Part shown: in pieces, positions 31,699 to 41,812 of the stretch
Numbering within the stretch: the stretch's first letter is position 1
How the letters are laid out: every line of letters starts with the position of its first letter
NCBI GenBank assembly: GCA_036365145.1
Contig: JAEOAD010000005.1
Location: forward strand, 4,377,501 to 4,441,500
Direction: 5' to 3'
Origin: Orientallactaga sibirica
Lineage: Eukaryota; Chordata; Mammalia; Rodentia; Dipodidae
DNA length: 64,000 bases
Notes under the pieces: generated by a model
Database searches by the model: none
Told to the model about the DNA's origin: nothing
What the model saw: only the letters and a program-made list of their open reading frames with translations
Made by a program: the position numbers and the translations under genes

Positions 31699-34400
31699 AT
31701 GAGAGCGCTGCCCACAGTGGGGGCGCTGGCAGACTAATGAGAGCGCTGCCCACAGTGGAGGCGCTGGCAGACTAATGAGAGCGCTGCCCACAGTGGAGGC
31801 GCTGGCAGACTAATGAGAGCGCTGCCCACGGTGGAGGCACTGGCAGACTAATGAGAGCGCTGCCCACGGTGGAGGCACTGGCAGACTAATGAGAGCGCTG
31901 CCCACGGTGGGGGCGCTGGCAGACTAATGAGAGCGCTGCCCACGGTGGAGGCACTGGCAGACTAATGAGAGCGCTGCCCACGGTGGAGGCACTGGCAGAC
32001 TAATGAGAGCGCTGCCCACGGTGGGGGCGCTGGCAGGCTAATGAGAGCGCTGCCCACGGTGGGGCGCTGGCAGGCTAATGAGAGCGCTGCCCACGGTGGA
32101 GGCGCTGGCAGACTAATGAGAGCGCTGCCCACGGTGGAGGCGCTGGCAGACTAATGAGAGCGCTGCCCACAGTGGAGGCGCTGGCAGACTAATGAGAGCG
32201 CTGCCCACGGTGGAGGCACTGGCAGACTAATGAGAGCGCTGCCCACAGTGGAGGCGCTGGCAGGCTAATGAGAGCGCTGCCCACGGTGGAGGCGCTGGCA
32301 GACTAATGAGAGCGCTGCCCACAGTGGAGGCGCTGGCAGACTAATGAGAGCGCTGCCCACAGTGGAGGCACTGGCAGGCTAATGAGAGCGCTGCCCAAGT
32401 GGGAGGCGCTGGCCCACGGTGGAGGCGCTGCCCACGGTGGAGGCGCTGGCAGACTAATGAGAGCGCTGCGCCCAGTGAGCGCTGCCCAGAGTGGTGAGGA
32501 GCTGCAGAGTGGAGGCGGCAGACTAATGAGAGCGCTGCCCACAGTGGAGGCGCTGGCAGACTAATGAGAGCGCTGCCCACAGTGGAGGCGCTGGCAGACT
32601 AATGAGAGCGCTGCCCAGAGGGAGGCGCTGGCAGACTAATGAGAGCGCTGCCCACGGTGGAGGCTATCGAGAGCGCTGCCCACGGTGGGGCGCTGGCAGG
32701 CTAATGAGAGCGTGGTGGGGGCGCTGGCAGGCTAATGAGAGCGCTGCCCACGGTGGGGCGCTGGCAGGCTAATGAGAGCGCTGCCCACGGTGGAGGCACT
32801 GGCGCTAATGAGCGCTGCCCACAGTGGAGGCGCTGGCAGGCTAATGAGAGCGCTGCCCACAGTGGAGGCGCTGGCAGGCTAATGAGAGCGCCCCCAGTGG
32901 AGGCGCTGGCAGACTAATGAGAGCGCTGCCCACGGTGGAGGCGCTGGCAGACTAATGAGAGCGCTGCCCAGGGTGGAGGCGCTGGCAGGCTAATGAGAGC
33001 GGCAGTGGAGGCGCTGGCAGGCTAATGAGAGCGCTGCCCACGGTGGAGGCGCTGGCAGACTAATGAGAGCGCTGCCCACAGTGGAGGCGCTGGCAGACTA
33101 ATGAGAGCGCTGCCCACAGTGGAGGCGCTGGCAGGCTAATGAGAGCGCTGCCCACGGTGGAGGCGCTGGCAGGCTAATGAGAGCGCTGCCCACAGTGGAG
33201 GCGCTGGCAGGCTAATGAGAGCGCTGCCCACAGTGGAGGCGCTGGCAGGCTAATGAGAGCCACCCGGTGGAGGCGCTGGCAGGCTAATGACAGCGCTGCC
33301 CAAGTGGAGGCGCTGGCAGGCTAATGAGAGCGCTGCCCAAGTGGAGGCGCTGGCAGGCTAATGAGAGCGCTGCCCACAGTGGAGGCGCTGGCAGGCTAAT
33401 GAGAGCGCTGCCCACAGTGGAGGCGCTGGCAGGCTAATGAGAGCGCTGCCCAAGTGGAGGCGCTGGCAGGCTAATGAGAGCGCTGCCCACGGTGGAGGCG
33501 CTGGCAGGCTAATGAGAGCGCTGCCCACGGTGGAGGCGCTGGGTGGCGCTGCCCACGGTGGAGGCGCTGGCAGGCTATGAGAGCGCTGCCCACGGTGGAG
33601 GCGCTGGCAGGCTAATGAGAGCGCTGCCCACGGTGGTGGGCGCTGGCAGGCTAATGAGAGCGCTGCCCAAGTGGAGGCGCTGGCAGGCTAATGAGAGCGC
33701 TGCCCACAGTGGGCGCTGGCAGGCTAATGAGAGCGCTGCCCACGGTGGAGGCGCTGGCAGGCTAATGAGAGCGCTGCCCACGGTGGAGGCGCTGGCAGGC
33801 TAATGAGAGCGCTGCCCACGGTGGAGGCGCTGGCAGGCTAATGAGAGCGCTGCCCACGGTGGAGGCGCTGGCAGGCTAATGACAGCGCTGCCCAAGTGGA
33901 GGCGCTGGCAGGCTAATGAGAGCGCTGAGTGGAGCGCTGGCAGGCTAATGAGAGCGCTGCCCACAGTGGAGGCGCTGGCAGGCTAATGAGAGCGCTGCCC
34001 ACAGTGGAGGCGCTGGCAGGCTAATGAGCGCTGCCCAAGTGGAGGCGCTGGCAGGCTAATGAGAGCGCTGCCCACGGTGGAGGCGCTGGCAGGCTAATGA
34101 GAGCGCTGCCCACGGTGGAGGCGCTGGCAGGCTGAGAGCGCTGCCCACGGTGGAGGCGCTGGCAGGCTAATGAGAGCGCTGCCCACGGTGGAGGCGCTGG
34201 CAGGTGAGCGCTGCCCAAGTGGAGGCACGGTGGAGGCGCTGGCAGGCTAATGATGAGAGCGCTGCCCACGGTGGAGGCGCTGGCAGGCTAATGAGAGCGC
34301 TGCCCACGGTGGAGGCGCTGGCAGGCTAATGACAGCGCTGCCCAAGTGGAGGCGCTGGCAGGCTAATGAGAGCGCTGCCCACAGTGGAGGCGCTGGCAGA
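31699..34400. repeat. 38-bp minisatellite, about 70 copies, CpG-rich
   Basis: The unit reads GAGAGCGCTGCCCAC, then G or A, then GTGGAGGCGCTGGCAG, then A or G, then CTAAT. Position variants are CACGG/CACAG/CAAG and GGCGCT/GGCACT. GACTAAT units dominate the left third and GGCTAAT units the right. Many units are shortened in 32390-32530 and around 34000-34260. The 38-bp period is not a multiple of three, and the open frames inside it have no coding sense. Right of the array an MLT1 LTR starts. Confidence 0.97.
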
Positions 34401-34622
34401 CTTAGGGTGTAGTAGGGGCCTGTTTCTTAGTTCATAGATGCCATCTTCTTACAGTGGCTTCACCTAATAGAAGGATCAAGATAGTTCTCTAAGGCATAAT
34501 CCCACTGATGAAGGCTCCCTCCACATTCATTAATTTCCTCTCAAAGGTTCCCCCTCCTAAGACACTGGTGATTAGGTGAATATGAGGGAAACATAAACTT
34601 TAGACCATCCTGTGGCAAATGC
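34401..34622 (-). mobile_element. MLT1-type LTR fragment, reverse, cut by the minisatellite
   Basis: GGGGCCTGTTTCTTAGTTC, ATAGATGCCATCTTCTTAC, ATCCCACTGATGAAGGCTCC and CATTCATTAATTTCCTCTC follow the MLT1 order on the minus strand. The LTR continues leftward into GGCGCTGGCAGA of the last minisatellite unit, which also fits the MLT1 order I recall. Confidence 0.6.
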
Positions 34623-36032
34623 ATCAGAGAGGGAGGAAAATATCCTCCACATCAAAGATCGACAAGAAACGTTTCACAAGAACTGTCTCTGCACAGTGGA
34701 AGGTCACTTCCATTAGACCTGATAGTTCTTCCGTTGAGGGTCACCCTGGAAAGGACTGCCTTGTCCTGATCTAGAATGAAATTCTTTTCACCCTGCATGC
34801 TTATTGACTGAGATGTAAATATTTATCTGAACATCCCCCAGTGTGTTTTTTTTCTGCATCTGTGGTTCTCTTCTGAAACCATTTTGACCAACTTTAAACA
34901 GTTCACTAAAACAGTTTCTCTTAATTCTCAGTTCGAAGGTTCTGGGCCATTAAGCAAAACAAAACAAAAAAAGGACTCTGAAAACTATTGTTTTATGGAG
35001 CTCTTTGCCACACTTATTTTATATGCAGCACGATGATTACTTCTCCCGACTTTTTTCGTGTTTTTGCCTAGAGATAACTAGATAAGCCACTTTCAGAAAA
35101 CAGCCACAGACACCCATGACTAAATGCCTAGCACATTTAAGGGGAAGCTTCAAGACCATTTGTAACACCACTGAAGACATTTTCAATAACTGGCACAATT
35201 TTGAAATGGAAATTGCTCTTGCTGTTAAATTTTAAAGGCAATTTTGCTTGGAAATATTAGTGCATTTTTCAAAGAAACATCAAATCTTAGAGCTAAAGGC
35301 ACTACCAGGCTTTAAAACTTTAGCTATTGACTGAGATTTCTCATTCTTTTCCTTTTGTTTACTTGGTTTCTTCCTCTCTTTAGCCAAAATCCAAGTGTAG
35401 GATCTTGAATGTATGTAGGTCTACAGATGTATGAGTATATATACACATGTATATGAATGCTGCTCACTAGACATGTAAGACATAATAGCACTAAAAATTT
35501 TAGCCACGTTGGACTCACGGGAGAGTAACTTAGAGGTTGACTTGAGTTAGGGAAATTGGAAATTGAGAAAATAGGAATCTAAATAAGGTGAGGTAATTCA
35601 CCATACAAGGAGTTCTCTTGCTTCCATGTACTTCTCTCTCTTGCTGCCAGTTGCCTTACACAGTTCCTTCACGATACTTCTAAAGGAAGAAAACGATGAT
35701 CATAAACGAGGCCGAGTGTGTGGCTCTGACATAAGATAGGCTAACAGTTCAAATGTTCTAAAGCATATAAAATGAACCCTGAAACAGAAGGGACTCTCAT
35801 TACTCTGTATCTACCTGAATTGAAATGGAAAAAACCTGTGTGAATAAAATATTGGGAAGGTATTTCGTTGTATTGAATATCCCTGTTCCATATTCAGGGA
35901 AAGTATTTTTGGAATCATGGTAGAAAATAAAAAATGGACTCGCTCTTTTCCTAGTATGTTTGAACATTAGCTATTTTGTTACCACTGTACACTCCCCAGT
36001 ACCTTCACAAGCCCACAATACCAAAGAAGTAA
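34623..36032. other. Unique stretch
   Basis: No recognised repeat or gene. The part near 35100-35300 is AT-rich and non-repetitive. Confidence 0.5.
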
Positions 36033-36038
36033 ACAAAG

Positions 36039-36041
<3 letters not shown>

Positions 36042-36075
<34 letters not shown>

Positions 36076-36195
36076 TTTGTTTTGTTTTCGGAGGTAGGGT
36101 CTCACTCTAGCCCAGGGTGGCCTCAAACTCTCAGCGATCCTCCTACCTCTGCCTCCTGAGTGCTGGAATTAAAGGTGTGTGCCAACATGCCCGGC
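36042..36195 (-). repeat. B1 SINE, reverse, with a long poly-T
   Basis: About 33 T, then GAGGTAGGGTCTCACTCTAG and GTGCTGGAATTAAAGGTG. Flanks AAGCAGACTTT and AAGAAGACTTT look like a target duplication with one change. Confidence 0.92.
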
Positions 36196-36208
36196 CAAAG
36201 AAGACTTT

Positions 36209-37145
36209 CTTAAACAAATATATCTGATGACAGATTTCACCACAAGCATGTTTAAAAATCTTTCATTGTTCCTTGTTACATGAATGCACACCTCTTCCTT
36301 TGTTTCACAAGAAACACAACCTTTCTACAGGACAAAAAAGAAAACCCTTTGGGAAACAACGCAGCCTCTCTATCTGCATTCTCCTCACCATTGAAATGAG
36401 AGGGCCGGGCTTGGTACAGACACAGCACTCCTCCTCACAGGCTTCTCACATCTACCCCCTCACTTAACCATCTCAACGTGGACATGCACGCACTTTGCAA
36501 CAGGTCCAGGAACACAGTTTGAGCTACTGCACGACAGCCTCATTGTCGTATGAGATTTGTTGCTAGTGGGGACCAAATGAGACTCAACCCCAGAAACCTG
36601 GGCACTCCTGACCACCATGCTACATGGTCTTACATAAACACACCAAATCTACCTTCTGTAGACCTTGAAAGACAAACGACGTGAGCACACAGGGCTCCTT
36701 AAGGAGTCATACAAAAGCAAGGTGACTTTTTTTTTTCGATGATTCCAGGATGAAACAAAACATCCTATGCTAATATTACTGATAACTTCCTATTTAGCCA
36801 AGACTGCCATCACTGAAACATCACTCAATTTGGGATGCAAGATGATTGACCGAAAAAAAGAATTTTGTATATTTCGTGACATAAAATATTGTTACTGACG
36901 TTCTACATCACCATGATTAGAATCCTCTTGACAGCGTGAGAAGCTTGATGGCTTAATTGCACTGAATTAGTTATACATGGACTTTCTAACCTACATTGTG
37001 TGTCTGTCATATAAATGCAGGTTTAAAAATGTAATTTAAATTTATATTGTGGTCTAGGTTAGATGCAGGCTATGCTTATTATATTACCTTATATTTCCTT
37101 AAAATTCTGGATTTTTTTTTCTCTAGTTCATTGGAAAAAAGTGTC
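36209..37145. other. Unique stretch
   Basis: Only a diverged ID-like fragment (36558-36630) is recognised. No gene. Confidence 0.45.
36558..36630 (-). repeat. Diverged ID-like SINE, reverse
   Basis: GGGACCAAATGAGACTCAACC, CCTGGGCACTCCTGACCACC and ATGCTACATGG fit the order of a reversed ID head but are strongly diverged. Confidence 0.35.
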
Positions 37146-37151
37146 ACAATG

Positions 37152-37680
37152 TGCCGGGGCTTTTTTCCCTCACCACCGGCAGGTAGAGCAAAAGAGAGAG
37201 AGAGCCGGGCCAGCCGTTTCTCTCTTGAGGCTGAGCGAGAAGACAGGTGTCGGCGACTCAAACCCCTCCCCCCACTAAAACACCGGGGAGAAAAACCACA
37301 TTGAGTCGCGGAGATACGTCTAAGCGAAACTCGTCGTTTATTGTCAGGGGGGAGATATTTATGTACTTTGAGGAAGGGGGTGGGAAGAGGGGATGAGAGA
37401 AAGGTATAAGGGCCAATATACTTTGAGGAAGGGGGTGGGAAGAGGGGATGAGAGAAAGGTATAAGGGCCAATATACTTTGAGGAAGGGGGTGGGAAGAGG
37501 GGATGAGAGAAAGGTATAAGGGCCAACAGTATTTCATCACGTCAGCAGCAGCTGGGTGGAGGCAGTTTCAGCTTAGGCGCTGAGTCAAGGGCAGGTACTC
37601 AGGCTCGATTAGGCCTTACCGGTAGTAGGCCAAGATTGGCTGGGCTAACCACTCGGCTTCACACCGGGCAGGGCCCAACA
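37152..37680 (-). mobile_element. Solo LTR, IAP/ERVK type, young
   Basis: Read on the minus strand it starts TGTTGGGCCCTGCC and ends GCCCCGGCA. A TATA-like ACATAAATAT lies at the complement of 37355-37364 and AATAAA at the complement of 37337-37342, only about 13 bases further on. Many CpGs survive (GAGTCGCGGAGATACGTC). The perfect flanking 6-bp duplication and intact ends show it is a complete solo LTR. No viral gene is present. It could act as a minus-strand promoter; this is inference. The 153-codon frame crossing it is not a gene. Confidence 0.85.
37364..37528 (-). repeat. 55-bp triplication in LTR U3
   Basis: Three near-perfect copies start at 37364, 37419 and 37474, each opening with TACTTTGAGGAAGGGGGTGG. 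They sit immediately upstream of the TATA-like box in LTR orientation, where retroviral enhancers are commonly duplicated. Confidence 0.93.
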
Positions 37681-37761
37681 ACAATGGTCAAAACCAATTG
37701 CTCACTCTTGCATCCAGAAAGATAGTCACCTCAATTTTGTTAAGAAATAGTAACTTCTTAA

Positions 37762-37935
37762 GCCAGGTGTGGTGGCACAGCCTTCAGTCCCAGCACTCAG
37801 GAGGCAGAGGTAGGAGGATTGCCATGAGTTCGAGGCCACCTTGAGACTACATAGTGAATTGCAGGTCAGCCTGAGCTAGAGCAAAACCCTACCTTGAAAA
37901 ACCAAAAAAAAAGAAAAAAAAAGAAAGAAAGAAAA
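37762..37935 (+). repeat. B1 SINE, young
   Basis: GCCAGGTGTGGTGGCACAGC to CCCTACCTTGAAAAACC plus an A-rich tail. AAATAGTAACTTCTTAA (37745-37761) and AAATAGTAATTCTTAA (37936-37951) form a clear target duplication. Confidence 0.94.
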
Positions 37936-38149
37936 AAATAGTAATTCTTAAACATCAATATCAAAGTGTATGCTCTATTGTTTCTTCATTTAGTAATAAG
38001 CCACAAGAAAAATTATGAGAACTATATACTAAAATTCTTGAAAATTATTCTATAATATTATAAAACATCATACTTCTATTACTATAACTTGAATAACTTG
38101 ATAGCTGTAAATAGTCACTCATGGATTGCTGAACCTTTTTATTTCCTTT

Positions 38150-38316
38150 TTTGTTTTGTTTTTTTTTTTTTTTTGTTTTTTTAGGTAGGGTTTCACTCTG
38201 GCCCAGGCAGACCTGGAATTAACTATGTGGTCTCAGGGTGGCCTTGAACTCACAGCGATCCTCCTGCCTCTGCCTCCCGAGTGCTGGGATTAAAGGCGTG
38301 CACCACCACGCCCAAC
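38150..38316 (-). repeat. B1 SINE, reverse
   Basis: Poly-T with GTTTT interruptions, TAGGTAGGGTTTCACTCTGG, then GTGCTGGGATTAAAGGCGTG and CACCACGCCCAAC. Near full length. Confidence 0.93.
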
Positions 38317-39197
38317 TTCCTTTTGCTGGGGTGATGTGATATTATAAGAAATAACTTAGATCCTACTTAAACCCATGACAATAACTTGATTTTTGTTAAA
38401 CACAAGTTTAGAATGGAAGAACTCTACAGATAGTTGTGGAGTTCTTAACAGCGTAAAAAAATAAGATACTCCATGTTCTTTAGAAAGAGTGAAGAGAATT
38501 GTCCAGGTGTGTAATCCTAAACTCTACGTGTTGTCCCTAGTTAATCAAAAACATGCAAGAAACTGGACCTTCTAACACTGAGTATATATTACATAATAAT
38601 TATTTCAAAAGTTAAATAAGATTCTAATATTTATTATTAAAAGATGAAGTTATGATAGCCAGAAGCTGTTTAAACACAAATTACTAGCCAGATACCTTAC
38701 AGTTAGAATGACAAAGAGAAAGCTTTCAGCTACACACATAAGATGTTTATGTGAAATTAAGGGATTTGACCAGATATTAGGAAGCTAATTAAATTTTATT
38801 AATGCATTTTATGACTAGTAGCATGTTTCTGGGAAGCTAAGTGTTTTTCTGTTAGTGTTCCCCTCTGAGGCTACTGGTTACTGAGCTAATGGAAACGAGG
38901 GGCACTTTCCTAAGTGAACCACTTCCTAACACACTCTCCAGGCGGAATTACTAGTGACGCTAGAAGACTGCAGCTCACCCTGGGAAACTGGCAGCACTCC
39001 AGTCCTCCCTCAATTCTCTGGATTGCCACTGAGCCATCCTAATGGTCCCGTGACGCAGGGGCATAAGAAGAGAGAGAAGAGAGACAGAGAGGGGTTCTGC
39101 CGCCTCACAGCTCATTACTATACCACAGAGTGTCGGTCAAAGATGCAGAGACTAGCCACATCTGCACGAAATACCACAGGAAAACAGTCATGCAAGG
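38317..39197. other. Unique stretch
   Basis: No repeat or exon recognised. Confidence 0.5.
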
Positions 39198-39992
39198 GAA
39201 GTTATGATGTGTAAGACGGGGTTCACAGGGAAGTTATGATGTGTAAGACGGGGTACACCAGGGAAGTTATGATGTGTGAGACGGGGTTCACCAGGGAAGT
39301 TATGATGTGTGAGACGGGGTACACCAGGGAGGTTATGATGTGTGAGACGGGGTACACCAGGGAGGTTATGATGTGTGAGACGGGGTTCACCAGGGAGGTT
39401 ATGATGTGTGAGACGGGGTTCACCAGGGAGGTTATGATGTGTGAGACGAGGTACACCAGGGAGGTTATGATGTGTGAGACGGGGTTCACCAGGGAAGTTA
39501 TGATGTGTGAGACGGGGTACACCAGGGAAGTTATGATGTGTGAGACGGGGTACACCAGGGAAGTTATGATGTGTGAGACGGGGTTCACCAGGGAAGTTAT
39601 GATGTGTGAGACGGGGTTCACCAGGGAAGTTATGATGTGTGAGACGGGGTTCACCAGGGAAGTTATGATGTGTGAGACGGGGTTCACCAGGGACGTTATG
39701 ATGTGTGAGACGGGGTTCACCAGGGACGTTATGATGTGTGAGACGGGGTTCACCAGGGAAGTTATGATGTGTGAGACGGGGTTCACCAGGGAAGTTATGA
39801 TGTGTGAGACGGGGTTCACCAGGGAAGTTATGATGTGTGAGACGGGGTTCACCAGGGAAGTTATGATGTGTGAGACGGGGTTCACCAGGGAAGTTATGAT
39901 GTGTGAGACGGGGTTCACCAGGGAAGTTATGATGTGTGAGACGGGGTTCACCAGGGAAGTTATGATGTGTAAGACGGGGTTCACACCATTTT
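39198..39992. repeat. 33-bp minisatellite, about 24 copies
   Basis: The unit reads GGGAAGTTATGATGTG, then TGAGACGGGGTTCACCA. Variants are AAG/AGG/ACG near the start and TTC/TAC near the end. The first two units and the last carry TAAGACG; all interior units carry TGAGACG or its variant. As 33 is a multiple of three with no stop in the plus frame and one minus frame, long frames arise on both strands as an artefact. Confidence 0.96.
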
Positions 39993-40439
39993 CAAGACAG
40001 CCCTGGTTATTTGTAGCTGTTTGTGATTACATGCACCATGGGTTCTTCTCATTTTGATTTTGATTAATGTATTTCCTAATGAAATTGTAGTAATTTTAAC
40101 TGAGAGTCACTATGTCTAATGTGAATATTTTTAAAAGTTGTTGAGCAATTTAAATATCTCTTGGAAGTTTTTGTTTGTTTTTAGCTGAATAGATTGTATG
40201 AAAAGTTATAGACCAGATATATAATTAGTAATATTCATGAAATATCTGTACAGCTTATAATTATCTATTATTCCCTGCTTATGTTCAGAGAACATAAATC
40301 CTCCTTATTTCACCTTAAGGGAATGAAGGATGCCTTCCTTATAGCGGCTCCATTGAATTCTTGCCATTTTTACATTATGATCACAATGACGTAATCTTTA
40401 TTGGTAATTAAGTGGGCATGGATGCTAAAGTGAGCTCTA
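39993..40439. other. Unique AT-rich stretch
   Basis: No feature recognised. Confidence 0.5.
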
Positions 40440-40625
40440 AATATTTTTCTTGTGTCTTACCAGGCCTCATAATAATCCCATGGGATATATGTCAACTAGC
40501 TTCATTTCACGGAGGACAAAATTGAACTGGAGAGAAGTATGACGAACATGTGCAAAAACCCACTTAATTCCAGACACCAGGTCCCAAAGCCCAAGTTCCT
40601 AATTCTCAACCTCTCTGCCTTGCTG
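40440..40625 (-). repeat. MIR SINE, reverse
   Basis: The classic reverse MIR order: CCTCATAATAATCCCATGGG, TTCATTTCACGGAGGACAAA, ATTGAACTGGAGAG and AGGTCCCAAAGCCCAAG. Moderate divergence as expected for its age. Confidence 0.75.
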
Positions 40626-41136
40626 TGAAGCACATGGACAAGGGGGAGAGCTGGGGATAGGAGACCTGATGTGAAGGTCTGGCCCAGAAAAACCTGAGGA
40701 GTCTTTCTCTTCCAGCTGCACACTGCAGTTCATACCAATGACTTGTCAGGAGTGACGGAGTGCGCACTGCGAACATTGTCCTGGAGGCATTCTGCTAAGG
40801 GAGTTTTGTGCATTGAGTCAATGGCATGTTGAGAGTCGTGAGTTCTTGGACATAAACTCCACACAGGAGATAGGAGGATGTACAACAGAATAAACAAGTC
40901 TACTTCACTTGAGGATTAGAGCCGAGTTCATGGTCAGGAAACATATGCCCTGCCTTCACTGCCCACGTTTGACCTTCTTCTAGAGCCACTTGTCCTCTCC
41001 AGTTTGGAGGTCAGTTGTGGTCAGTTCCACAATCAACTCTACCAATGACTGCCTCATCTTTCTTCCTTACCCACTTTGCCATTTATAAACCCTGGGAAAA
41101 GCTGACCATCTGTCCTTGTTTATTTCCTTGTTTATT

Positions 41137-41169
<33 letters not shown>

Positions 41170-41694
41170 GCCATGGCAGTTGGCTACACTATAAATTCTC
41201 ATTATCTGCTTCACTAAAGTTTCCCTTCTCTATTGGGAGCCATTGTTGTTCTGTTCTGTTCTGTTCTGCTTTATTCCCCACAGTGGCTGATGGCACAAAA
41301 CTTGTCCCTCATTCTCTCTTCCTATGGGTACACCTTCCAAGTACATTTCCTACCTGCCAGCAGATTGAAATAGATTTGTGTTTCTTCCAATTCCATCTTT
41401 CCCATCCGAGTTTCTGATCTTTAATCTATGAACAGGTCTATTCCCACGCTCAAGACAAGCTCACCTTTGCCTCCCATCACTCTGTAATTCTTTGCTTTAT
41501 CCCTGTTCATGTTGCTCTTAGAAATGAGTTCTCTCTCTACTTAGCTGTGTTGTCTAATCTGGTCACTGTCATCTCTTCAAACCCAATCAAGGTTAACCAC
41601 TTCCCCCCAGCCTTCCAAACAAGGAACCTTAGCATTTCTCCCTTCACATCTCCCTTTTGCCATCAAATTTGTTATCATATTTCATTCTTCTTTC
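40626..41694. other. Unique stretch with small simple repeats
   Basis: An A-run with AAAAG units at 41137-41170 and (TTCTG)n at about 41248-41270. No gene. Confidence 0.5.
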
Positions 41695-41812
41695 GACAAG
41701 TATGTATTGCACTCTTAGTGTCTGGTCTTATTCTGCTGAATAAAATGGAAGAAATACCTGCCTCATGGTGCAATCTAGGAGAGATTAAGGCAGTAAAACA
41801 GATTGAAAGTTG
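41695..41812 (+). repeat. Ancient L2/L3-type repeat, tentative
   Basis: Order of words TATGTATTGCACTCTTAGTG, GCTGAATAAAATGGAAG and TGCCTCATGGTGCAATC follows a common mammalian repeat I recall ('...growing list of last-stage LINE 3' ends'). The name is uncertain. Confidence 0.3.

Larger units (their letters stand above)
37146..37686. other. 6-bp target-site duplication around the solo LTR
   Basis: ACAATG occurs at 37146-37151 and 37681-37686, directly outside the TG..CA ends of the LTR. Six base pairs is the duplication length expected for class II (ERVK/IAP) integrase. Confidence 0.88.

Noticed and set aside
32303..34269. Short frames in the 38-bp repeat
   Set aside because: The period is not a multiple of three and frames close after a few units.
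31699..34400. CRISPR-like array
   Set aside because: Units are contiguous without unique spacers; the sequence context is mammalian.
37079..37540. 153-codon minus-strand frame
   Set aside because: It crosses the boundary of the solo LTR and its 55-bp triplication; it is not a viral gene.
39223..39984. 253-codon minus-strand frame
   Set aside because: Same minisatellite read on the other strand.
39236..40057. 273-codon plus-strand frame made of 11-residue repeats
   Set aside because: It is a by-product of a 33-bp minisatellite; the opposite strand is equally open and no start context or exon structure supports a gene.
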